A stretch of 64,000 nt of DNA from Pseudomonas simiae (GTDB taxonomy: Bacteria > Pseudomonadota > Gammaproteobacteria > Pseudomonadales > Pseudomonadaceae). Both the position numbers and the translations under genes were made by a program. A model generated the notes under the pieces. It made no database searches, was not told where the DNA came from, and was given only the letters and a program-made list of their open reading frames with translations. The stretch is from NCBI RefSeq assembly GCF_900111895.1, contig NZ_FOKB01000007.1, forward strand, positions 62,001 through 126,000, written 5' to 3'. Shown one piece after another: positions 17,480-25,096 of this stretch. Within the stretch, counting starts at the first letter, position 1; each line of letters opens with the position of its first letter.

Positions 17480-18872
17480 GACGCACCTCGAAGGTTTGGC
17501 CATCGGTGATCAACCACTGATGATCAATCAACTCGACCAGCAGCTTGGCGGCATGACGGCTGCTCTTGCGGGCAAAGCGAGGACCGTTGCGATTCAACTC
17601 TCGAATACTGAACCGTTTCCAATTCTTGACCTGCAGCCAGCGCAGCAGCCGGTCTGCCTCCTCTTTTACTCGGCACACAGGCTCCTGTTCGGTCAAGCGC
17701 TGGATCTCGGTGAGGTAATAGCCAACTAAGGTTGAGGCCCGCTGGATGTGATCGACCTCGACAACACTGCTCTCTTCCACAACGGCCAAAATGCCGGCGA
17801 CGCGCAACAGGTTGTCGGCGGCCTTAGAACCGCTGGGCCGCACGCTGGCCAGCTCACCAAACTCACCCAATTGAGCTTCGATGGCATCATGCAAATCAAT
17901 CCAGCGACGGCGGGCTAACGGACTGAGTGTCAGCGGTGATAGCCGCAAGGCACCGTCAGCGGAAAGTGACCAAGGCTGATGAAACAGGGCCGAAAGACGG
18001 TGGTGATATCGCTTTAGGGCAGGGTCTTTGGACAAGTCGACAGCCTGGTAACTGCGTTGTCCGGCCAGGCTGGTGGGCCAGGTCATGAGGCAGCGACCGA
18101 GAATGCCTTGCCCCTGCAGCAATGGGTCACTGAGTAACTGCATGGCTAGATACGGTTGCAGCATCAGGTGCAGGCTTAAGCGTCGATCGTAAGCTCGCAA
18201 GCTTTCACCCACCATAGACCGCGCGCGATCTATCGGACTGCCGTCCCAGAGTGACGACAAGGTCGTAACCGCTTTCAAACGGTTATCTCGACTCATGGTG
18301 CTGCTACCGAGGAATTGCCCCCCCTCGTCACAGAACAGGCCCATGCTCGGCAAGTCATGGCAGAGTCCTTTGATCAGGGCCTCGATAGTTGGATCGGTGG
18401 TGATCAGCCTAGGTGCAGAGGGCTCTGCTTCAAGCGGTACGCCGTTTGTGGGGGCGGGATCGGCAGGATTGATACGCTGCGCTTGTCGCTGTGCGGCACG
18501 GTACCGAAAGAGCTGCTCACGATAGTGTTGCCACTGTTCACGCTCCCATTGGCGCGCTGGCAGCAGTGCGGATCGGTCTGCCGCTGTCTTGCGATCACCG
18601 GACGCAGCCACCGTGATCAGGTACAACGACAGGGGATAATGTCTCCCATCGAGTTGTAAGCCCGCATGACCTTGAGTGGCCAGGGCCGAGGCGGCCAACA
18701 CCGATTGCCCGGCCAGTGCTTGGGGCACGCCGATGGCCTCGGCCATGCGCTCAACCGCAGGCCCAAGAATCCCACCCAGAGCCTGCACCGGATAAGGCTG
18801 GGGCACGGGGTTCGACTCAATCAACGGTCGAGGTGGTCGTGGTAGTTCAAGCTTCGGATCTAACTGCTGCAT
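17466..18872 (-). CDS. YfjI family protein (DUF3987, primase/helicase-like)
   Basis: 468 aa. DUF3987 proteins are P-loop-related proteins linked to replication of mobile elements; the E. coli member YfjI is in CP4-57. Features: VQALGGILGPAVERMAEAIG at the N-terminus, the LYLITVAASGDRKTAAD segment (about 85-101, a P-loop-like turn), LFCDEGGQFLGSSTMS (Walker B-like, about 190), and a C-terminal winged-helix-like end (FSIRELNRNGPRFARKSSR). First gene of the minus-strand operon 18872-15896. The upstream 1 kb has iteron-like repeats and palindromes. Confidence 0.85.
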   Translation of the reverse strand: MQQLDPKLELPRPPRPLIESNPVPQPYPVQALGGILGPAVERMAEAIGVPQALAGQSVLAASALATQGHAGLQLDGRHYPLSLYLITVAASGDRKTAADRSALLPARQWEREQWQHYREQLFRYRAAQRQAQRINPADPAPTNGVPLEAEPSAPRLITTDPTIEALIKGLCHDLPSMGLFCDEGGQFLGSSTMSRDNRLKAVTTLSSLWDGSPIDRARSMVGESLRAYDRRLSLHLMLQPYLAMQLLSDPLLQGQGILGRCLMTWPTSLAGQRSYQAVDLSKDPALKRYHHRLSALFHQPWSLSADGALRLSPLTLSPLARRRWIDLHDAIEAQLGEFGELASVRPSGSKAADNLLRVAGILAVVEESSVVEVDHIQRASTLVGYYLTEIQRLTEQEPVCRVKEEADRLLRWLQVKNWKRFSIRELNRNGPRFARKSSRHAAKLLVELIDHQWLITDGQTFEVRHVQS

Positions 18873-19295
18873 GGGCCCTCTCCTCGATCATTACTGGTTG
18901 TCCTCACGTAGTCCCGCCACGGCTGTTGAGTGTTATCAGGGATCAAGGCCCCTGCGGCCTGTGAGGTATTCACTGACGCGGAACGAACGGCTCCTTACGA
19001 CCGGGAGCAAGGGCATAAACCCATGAATCTGGCCTCCTTAGACGCATCCGAAGATGCGGGCAGGCGGAGGCTGTGCCGGCTGACGAGTTCGGCGCCTGGA
19101 GATCATGGGTGGGAGAAAGCAAAGATCTAGACACCTGGGGCATGCCTGACTGTCAGTCAGGTGCAGCCTTTCCATTGGCTGCGGCACCGGTGCCTGTATC
19201 GTTGCGGATGGCGACGAATCGGATTTGTCAGATCGATTGTCACGAGGAGAGTTGCGGCAATGCCTTGTACGACGTGGCTTGCAGCAGTGGTACGA

Positions 19296-19330
19296 GCGCC
19301 CGTCTCTTTCCACGGGAAAGAGACGGGCGC
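19296..19330. repeat. 16-bp perfect palindrome
   Basis: GCGCCCGTCTCTTTCC (19296-19311) and its exact reverse complement (19315-19330) around ACG. No T-run follows, so it is not a standard terminator. Could be a cruciform, protein-binding site or part of a small structured RNA. Confidence 0.8.
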
Positions 19331-19626
19331 GGATTGGCGCAGCGAAATGTGCCGAGAGGTGAGGTTGCTGCAGCGCAGCGCGGGAGGTCCATCATCTGCC
19401 GCAGTGGACAGACAAGTCGAGTAGGCATCCATCACTCTTGAGGAGTGACCGTGCGAGCCGCCGGACGCTAATCGCACTTCGGGAGAACCACCACACAAGT
19501 GGCGTAGCCTTAAGGTTCTGGCTACCTGGGCAGGTGCTGTCAACGACAGCGATCCGTGCGCCAATTTTTATACTCACTCGAAAAGGCGGTCAAGCGTCAC
19601 TGCCGAAGTGCTCAGAAAGTGGCGAC

Positions 19627-19693
19627 TGTCGCCACTTTGTCGCCACGCTCTAGGCCTCGTTCTGTATGGGATGTCGCCGTTGTCGCCGGTGTC
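19627..19693 (-). repeat. GTCGCC repeat block, inverted partner of 17342-17399
   Basis: Reverse-strand copies of the 24-nt (19627-19650) and 15-nt (19679-19693) blocks found within the 117-aa gene. Read forward this segment encodes TVATLSPRSRPRS, then VVAGVATSLA, resembling the Val-Ala segment of that protein. It could be a decayed partial paralogue or an iteron array. Confidence 0.8.
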
Positions 19694-19853
19694 GCCACCT
19701 CTCTAGCCATAGTTCTACGACAAGCTCGGCTCTGACGCTGAGACTCCGTCCCGCTCGATAGAGATCGATAAATAACTCAGATAAAGAAGACGTAGCGCTA
19801 ATCAAACTTCAAATTGAATAGTGGAACGGGATGGCTTCGAGAAAAAGCGAGTG

Positions 19854-19897
19854 AACCCTCCGATCCGCGCGATCAAAGATCGCTTGATCGGAGGGTT
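19854..19897. repeat. Compound hairpin, terminator-like
   Basis: AACCCTCCGATC (19854-19865) pairs with GATCGGAGGGTT (19886-19897). A second stem, GCGATC/GATCGC around AAA, is nested inside. Could terminate the minus-strand gene 20471-19935, whose stop is 38 bp away, or act in cis. Confidence 0.6.
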
Positions 19898-19934
19898 TGG
19901 CGGGAAAAGCAAATCTCAAACGTCAATTACAGGC

Positions 19935-20471
19935 TCAGGCATCAAAGCGGGTCGATTGGGAAGTGACGGCCTCACGTCGCATTATCAGCGTCTGCTGCAA
20001 CCGCAACAAAAAACCTGCTTCAAATGCCTCTTGTGGATCACCTGGACGATGACGTTTTCGGTTCTGAGACAGCGCCCACCATAACGGTAGTGGTGAGCCT
20101 TCAAGCCAAGTCTCTGCGCAACGAACACCCTCCTTTATTACCGGAGCGAACTCATCGCCCCAAGGTGTTTGGATCGCGGGAGACCCTTCTGCGGACGGGA
20201 CAGATACATACTCATAGATCTGTTGATGAACGCTCTGAGCTGGAATGCCAGTTAAATTCCGGAACGCCTTGTCGTACAACACGGCGGCGTCATCCAACAG
20301 CTCTACAGCCAGCTCAACGTCTTTTGGAAAATGAAGCAGAATACTCTGGGCTCCGTTAAGCCGGAGAGTGGCAGCCTGCCGCAGCTTAATCGCTGCATCT
20401 TCAGGGCTAAGCGATGAAGTATCGATGCTGTTGGGTTTGGGAAGGCCGATTAGAAGCAAAAGATCAAACAT
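19935..20471 (-). CDS. Hypothetical island protein
   Basis: 178 aa from MFDLLLLIGLPKPNS. GGAGGA lies 8 bp before this ATG; an upstream ATG (20504) lacks this. Mostly helical and acidic, with a hydrophobic N-terminus. No transmembrane segment or catalytic motif recognised (SPEDAAIKLRQAATLRLNG; WWALSQNRKRHRPGD). Function unknown. Stands alone between the replication-like block and the DUF499 operon. Confidence 0.6.
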   Translation of the reverse strand: MFDLLLLIGLPKPNSIDTSSLSPEDAAIKLRQAATLRLNGAQSILLHFPKDVELAVELLDDAAVLYDKAFRNLTGIPAQSVHQQIYEYVSVPSAEGSPAIQTPWGDEFAPVIKEGVRCAETWLEGSPLPLWWALSQNRKRHRPGDPQEAFEAGFLLRLQQTLIMRREAVTSQSTRFDA

Positions 20472-21112
20472 CGCGGAATCCTCCGAGATAGATTGCAGCT
20501 TCAACCATTTGGCCGGGGTGGCGCACGAGCTTAAAAGGGGGACAGGTCATTTTCCTTATCTCCTCGGACAATTAAGGAGCCGTCCACCCAGCCGTTCTGA
20601 CACGAAATGGGTGGCGGACCGTACGGGGGTCAGAAACCGGCGTCCGAGGGAACCGGCCAGGCCGAAGCCTGCCCCGCACGGACCGCCATAGAAAAGCAGC
20701 AGCTAAGCCTATGTAAGCACTTAATCGCTAGCTATGGCGCTATGCGCCTCGAACAATTCAGGTTCTGACACCCGGCCACGGGATAGACCGCGACAGAGCA
20801 AAGCGTAAATGTGAAGCCGCGACAACACAAGCGCGACCGAAGATACGCTTGCACTACTTGAGACAATAAAACCCGACAGCGGAAATCGGCGATGAATTTG
20901 CCCACTGAAAAATCTGGTTCCCATCGCCACGCGTCGAATGCCTTATAGCGCGAGCCCTACAACGGCTCATCACCAACAAACAAACGCGATTCGGGGACGA
21001 TCTCGACGTAATAAGTGTCGCGCTCCATGAACCCTGAAATCATGAAAATACTTTTTACACAACATCCACTCAAGTAACATCACGTCACGTTACAAACCTG
21101 AGCCAGGTGCCC
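20472..21112. other. Region upstream of the DUF499 defence operon
   Basis: About 640 bp with no supported gene. The 69-codon minus-strand frame at 20721-20930 lacks a ribosome-binding site and family resemblance. The last 60 bp, before the small gene at 21113, are AT-rich and hold GTAAC-N10-GTTAC (21074-21093), a possible operator for the small DNA-binding-like protein. Confidence 0.5.
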
Positions 21113-21292
21113 ATGCCGATGAAAACTAGCAATCGCGTTGTGATCGAGGTTGATCCCGTTCAAAAGCAGAAGATCTACGCCGAACTCAAGGCGCGCGGGT
21201 TGACCATGCGCGAGTGGTTTCTGCAGCAGGTAAGCCGAGAGCTTTCCATCCCGCAGCCCACCACCCCCTCCAGCCAGTCGAGCAACGATTAA
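21113..21292 (+). CDS. Small Arc/CopG-like protein at head of defence operon
   Basis: 59 aa (start ATG 21113; GTG 21107 or ATG 21119 also possible). The sequence RVVIEVDPVQKQKIYAELKA then LTMREWFLQQVSREL has the pattern of a ribbon-helix-helix protein (beta strand then two helices). Located 23 bp before the DUF499 ATPase gene and probably co-transcribed; a role as operon autoregulator is inferred. Confidence 0.65.
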   Translation: MPMKTSNRVVIEVDPVQKQKIYAELKARGLTMREWFLQQVSRELSIPQPTTPSSQSSND

Positions 21293-21315
21293 ACAATTCT
21301 CAGGGAGTCGAGCAG

Positions 21316-24300
21316 ATGCTCAAGACAGTCAAGCAGGCATGCACATTCAATCCCATCATTCGCGACTACCGGATGAGCGAGGGGATCGAGAACCTTTCTG
21401 CCCTTATCTCTGATGAGGGCGATGGTCGTGAGTTCTTTGCACGAAACTACATCACCTCGGGCATGGAACAGCTGTTCCGCGAGGGGATGCTGCGGCTGGA
21501 TGGAAAATCAGACCAGGCAGTTTTCGAGCTGACCCAGGCAATGGGTGGCGGTAAGACCCACATGATGATTGCTCTAGGTCTGCTGGCTAAGCACCCGCAT
21601 CTGCGCAGTGAGGTGTTGTCGCCCGAGCTTGCTAAGCGGATAGAAATCGGTGAGGTGCGAGTAGCCGCATTCAATGGTCGAAACACTCCGGAGAATTACA
21701 TCTGGGGTGAGATCGCTACTCAGCTGGGTGAGGAAGAGGCAGTCAAGCCATACTGGGTCAATGGACCTCGTGCGGTCGACCAGGCAGGCTGGAAGAAAAT
21801 CATCGGGGACAAGCCGACGCTCATCATGCTTGATGAGCTGCCGCCTTACCTGGAAATCGCAAGCACCACTGTCATCGGTGGCGGTACGCTGGCTACAGTG
21901 AGCACCTACACGCTCAGCTGCCTGATGAGCGCCGCCTTGGAGCTACCACGTTGCTGCATTGTGATTGCCAACCTATCCGGCAGCTATGTGGCTCAGACCA
22001 AGGCGATTGCCGAAGCAATCTCTAACCTCCAGCAAGAAGCCAGTCGCCAAGCCAGCACCATCACCCCCGTCCAACTGGCGGGCAACGAGATCTACGAGAT
22101 TCTGAAGAAGCGACTGATCCTGGAGCTGCCCGACGAGTCCGTTATAAACGATGTCGCCGAGGAATATGCCCAGCGCATTAAGGCGGCAGCTGATGGTGGA
22201 TACATTGTGGCGACCAGTCTGGAGCAGGTCGCTCAGCAGGTCAGAGAAACCTACCCCTTCCACCCCTCCTTTAAGCATCTGGTTGCCTTGTTTAAAGAGA
22301 ACGAGGGTTTCCGGCAGACACGAGGCCTGATGCAGTTCGCTGCGCGTTTGCTCAAGAGTGTCGATGACCGCGAAACCGATGATGTATTCCTGGCTGGTGC
22401 CCAGCACCTGCGACTGAATGACGATACTGTGCGCGAGGAGGTCGGACGCATCGCAAACTCGCTTCGCCCGGCCATGGCCCACGATATTGCCGATGATGGT
22501 CAATCCATCGCAGAGGAAATCGATGCCAACCTGGGCAGCGATGCCGCCCAGCAGGTCGGTGCCCTGCTGCTAGCGTCCTCATTCTCTCGGGCGGTCGGTG
22601 GTCGAATCGGACTGACCGAGGCAGAGATCATTGAGTTCTTGGCTGCACCCAACCGTAAGTCCGATGAGTTCAAGACTGCTCTGGAGAAACTGCGCGAGCA
22701 GGCGTGGTATCTGCACCGAGAAGAAGAGCGTTTCTTTATTAAGGAAACAGAGAATCTCTCTCGCCAGATTGAGCGAAATGCTCGCGACATCCCTCAGCCT
22801 AAGATCGACCAGGCCCTGATCAACAAGCTCACGGCTGTGTTGCAGCCGGTTAGCAAGGCTGCCTACCAAGATGTCCAAGTGCTGCCGCGACTGGACGATC
22901 TAAAGCTAAGCGGACCTCGTGTTCTGATTGTGGTGCGTCCGGACGGCAAGCTGCCGCCGAGCGAGCTGATCAATTTCTTCGAGTACCAGCAAGAGAAGAA
23001 CAATTTCATGGTGCTGTCCGGCCAGGACAGCTACCTCGCCGATACCGTCGAAGATCGTCTGCGCGACCTGTATGCAATTGAGTCCATCTGCAAGCGGTTG
23101 AAGGACGGTGATAGCCTCTTCGAAGAAGCACGTGATCGCCTGGAAGATGCCCAGCAGCGCTTTAACAAAGCGCTTTCCGGCACCTACAACCGGATCTACT
23201 TCCCAGCCATCGACGAGATGACCGGCAATGCCCAACTCATGCAAGCCACAATTGATAATGGCTTGAACATGGGGCAAGGCACCAACTCTGCCGAGCACCA
23301 GATTGAGCAGCTCTTGGCCAGCCCTCGTGCTAATTACAAACTGATCCTCAATCTATTGGATGAACCGGGCACCTACTGGGCAATGGCAGAAGAGGATCTT
23401 TGGCCGGCGAATGACCGCAGAACGCCATGGAAAGACGTGCTGATGCGCGCCAAGAGCAATCCAATCTGGGCTTGGATGCCCGGCGCCGGCGGCATGGAGA
23501 CCCTCAAGACAGAAGCCCTAAAGCAAGGTCGTTGGCGACAAGGGACTGACGGCTACATCGAGAAAGGGCCGTTCCCGGCAGAAAAAACTGCAGTGAACGT
23601 GACTGTGCATGCCGCAAATGAAGCGACAGGCGAAACCACTCTAGCCCTGATTCCCCGTAATGCGGGCCAGAGCCCAGTGGTTTACTACGCACCGACTGCC
23701 AAGGTCAGTACCAGCGACCCTAAGATCGAAGATCTGGATAATTTCACGACCGACACGGCAACCCTGTACTTCCTTGCTGTGGACAGCGAAGGCAAACATG
23801 AAACAGGTGAGCCGCAGCGCTGGGTGGCGGAGCTTCGTGTGCGTCATCAGGTCCAGGCCATCGCCGACAAGCGTATTGTCACTCTCTCCTGCATGCCTGC
23901 GGCCGATATGCGTTACACCCTAGATGGCTCCAACCCTAAAGATGGGGAACTGTACGGAGACCCCTTCGAGGTTGGCTCACAGGCAGCCCGCCTGATGGTC
24001 TATGCGTGCTCGGGCGAGGCTACTCGTACCGCTGACTTCCAGATCCCTGCTGCCAACGACAAACAGGTTCAGATCGACGATGCCAAGCCGGCAAAGTTGG
24101 CTGAGAACAAGAAGGTGTCGCTCGACAGTACCGAAAAGGTGTTCGGCGTACTCAATAGTTTTAAAAGCTCGCCGGCCACCTTCAAGGGGGTACGTATCCA
24201 GATTGGCGAAGGTGAGAACACCGTTAGCATCAACTTTGTTGAGCGCGAGGTTACGGCTTCCGTGATCGAGGCCGCGATTAACGGTCTGCGTAAGGCCCTC

Positions 24301-24432
24301 GGGAATGAGCAAGAAACCGTTACCGTGCAGATTCGAAGCGGAGCAGCCTTCGAGAATGGCTTCGCTGCCAAGGAGTTCGCCAAGCTCAGTGGCGTTGAGC
24401 TGCGTCCTGGCGATGTGATCCAGGAGGAATGA
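21316..24432 (+). CDS. DUF499 AAA+ ATPase (anti-phage-associated)
   Basis: 1038 aa. Walker A TQAMGGGKTH (about residues 73-82) and Walker B PTLIMLDELPPYLE (about 168-181) lie in the DUF499 domain, a large STAND/AAA-like ATPase seen in defence islands. Middle part helical. A C-terminal beta-rich segment holds MRYTLDGSNPKDGELYGDPF, a chitobiase-like/Ig-type module. Start MLKTVKQACTFNP chosen for GGGAG upstream and because the longer frame overlaps the preceding gene. Overlaps the DUF3780 region by a few bases. As I recall, such ATPases occur with DUF3780, a DUF1156 methylase and a helicase, exactly the set here. Confidence 0.88.
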   Translation: MLKTVKQACTFNPIIRDYRMSEGIENLSALISDEGDGREFFARNYITSGMEQLFREGMLRLDGKSDQAVFELTQAMGGGKTHMMIALGLLAKHPHLRSEVLSPELAKRIEIGEVRVAAFNGRNTPENYIWGEIATQLGEEEAVKPYWVNGPRAVDQAGWKKIIGDKPTLIMLDELPPYLEIASTTVIGGGTLATVSTYTLSCLMSAALELPRCCIVIANLSGSYVAQTKAIAEAISNLQQEASRQASTITPVQLAGNEIYEILKKRLILELPDESVINDVAEEYAQRIKAAADGGYIVATSLEQVAQQVRETYPFHPSFKHLVALFKENEGFRQTRGLMQFAARLLKSVDDRETDDVFLAGAQHLRLNDDTVREEVGRIANSLRPAMAHDIADDGQSIAEEIDANLGSDAAQQVGALLLASSFSRAVGGRIGLTEAEIIEFLAAPNRKSDEFKTALEKLREQAWYLHREEERFFIKETENLSRQIERNARDIPQPKIDQALINKLTAVLQPVSKAAYQDVQVLPRLDDLKLSGPRVLIVVRPDGKLPPSELINFFEYQQEKNNFMVLSGQDSYLADTVEDRLRDLYAIESICKRLKDGDSLFEEARDRLEDAQQRFNKALSGTYNRIYFPAIDEMTGNAQLMQATIDNGLNMGQGTNSAEHQIEQLLASPRANYKLILNLLDEPGTYWAMAEEDLWPANDRRTPWKDVLMRAKSNPIWAWMPGAGGMETLKTEALKQGRWRQGTDGYIEKGPFPAEKTAVNVTVHAANEATGETTLALIPRNAGQSPVVYYAPTAKVSTSDPKIEDLDNFTTDTATLYFLAVDSEGKHETGEPQRWVAELRVRHQVQAIADKRIVTLSCMPAADMRYTLDGSNPKDGELYGDPFEVGSQAARLMVYACSGEATRTADFQIPAANDKQVQIDDAKPAKLAENKKVSLDSTEKVFGVLNSFKSSPATFKGVRIQIGEGENTVSINFVEREVTASVIEAAINGLRKALGNEQETVTVQIRSGAAFENGFAAKEFAKLSGVELRPGDVIQEE

Positions 24433-24434
24433 CC

Positions 24435-25085
24435 ATGGCCAACGCATTACGTAAAGAGGACTCTGGCATGGCTCGTTCCCCCAGTAAAACTGTAAGTGGT
24501 GCCAAAAAAACCAAGGCACCTGAGCGCCCGACCATCGGCTTTGGTGTGCCGGCCACTACAGACCCTCATCACTTCATGGTGGAGGTGCCCAAGAGCTCGA
24601 CTGGCGCAGTTCGCATTATCGAAAGCCTCGGACTGCAGGCTCAGGATCAGCAAACCAGCATCATCGAGCGCGTTGTGATTGAGCGCTTGCGTTGGACGGC
24701 GATCCGCAGTGAGGTTCAGCGTGCCTTTAATGTGCGCCTAAAGGAGCACAACCTGCGTGTTAGCGCTTGGAAGGTGGGCGATAACCCCGTGGATCGCCTG
24801 CTTGGCAAAGAGCTTTGCGTATTGGCCTGGGCGGTTGAAGACATGAGTCCCGAGAAGATTCCCGTAGCAGTACGCAACTGGCTTGCCTTGCGCCCTGAAG
24901 AGCGCTGGTGGCTGTTCGGCATGACCGCCATGAGTACAGGCGGTGTGCATGACGGCAACAAGGGCTGGCGCCTGGCTCTCCGACACGCGCTGGGCGACGT
25001 AGCACAGACCGAGTTGTTCAAGCCGCAGTCTGTGAAACCCCGCAAACAAGACACTGAGCGCCCAACCTTGGGCCTGTTCGATTAA
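24435..25085 (+). CDS. DUF3780 protein (anti-phage-associated)
   Basis: 216 aa. Core begins at PTIGFGVPATTDPHHFMVEV. A conserved-looking RPEERWWLFGMTAMSTGG segment is near residue 155, and a basic N-terminus precedes (SPSKTVSGAKKTKAPERP). No catalytic motif seen. DUF3780 is known to me only from operons with DUF499 and DUF1156 genes; the function is unknown, perhaps a specificity or scaffold subunit. AGGAGG at 24422-24427 favours the ATG at 24435 over the one at 24429. Confidence 0.85.
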   Translation: MANALRKEDSGMARSPSKTVSGAKKTKAPERPTIGFGVPATTDPHHFMVEVPKSSTGAVRIIESLGLQAQDQQTSIIERVVIERLRWTAIRSEVQRAFNVRLKEHNLRVSAWKVGDNPVDRLLGKELCVLAWAVEDMSPEKIPVAVRNWLALRPEERWWLFGMTAMSTGGVHDGNKGWRLALRHALGDVAQTELFKPQSVKPRKQDTERPTLGLFD

Positions 25086-25096
25086 GGAAGAACGAA

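Larger units (their letters stand above)
18873..19934. other. 1-kb structured non-coding region upstream of the yfjI-like operon
   Basis: No convincing gene; the short open frames on both strands overlap one another and lack good starts. It holds a 16-bp perfect palindrome (19296-19330), a cluster of GTCGCC repeats (19620-19698) that includes the inverted duplicate of 17342-17399, and a compound hairpin (19854-19897). This composition fits a replication/control region or a decayed gene; neither is proven. Confidence 0.6.

Noticed and set aside
19073..19653. Several overlapping 60-135-codon frames in the 18.9-19.9 kb region
   Set aside because: They occupy all frames on both strands over repeats and palindromes; none has a convincing start or motif.
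20721..20930. A 69-codon minus-strand frame upstream of the DUF499 operon
   Set aside because: No Shine-Dalgarno sequence, Ser-rich low-complexity translation, and no gene-like context.
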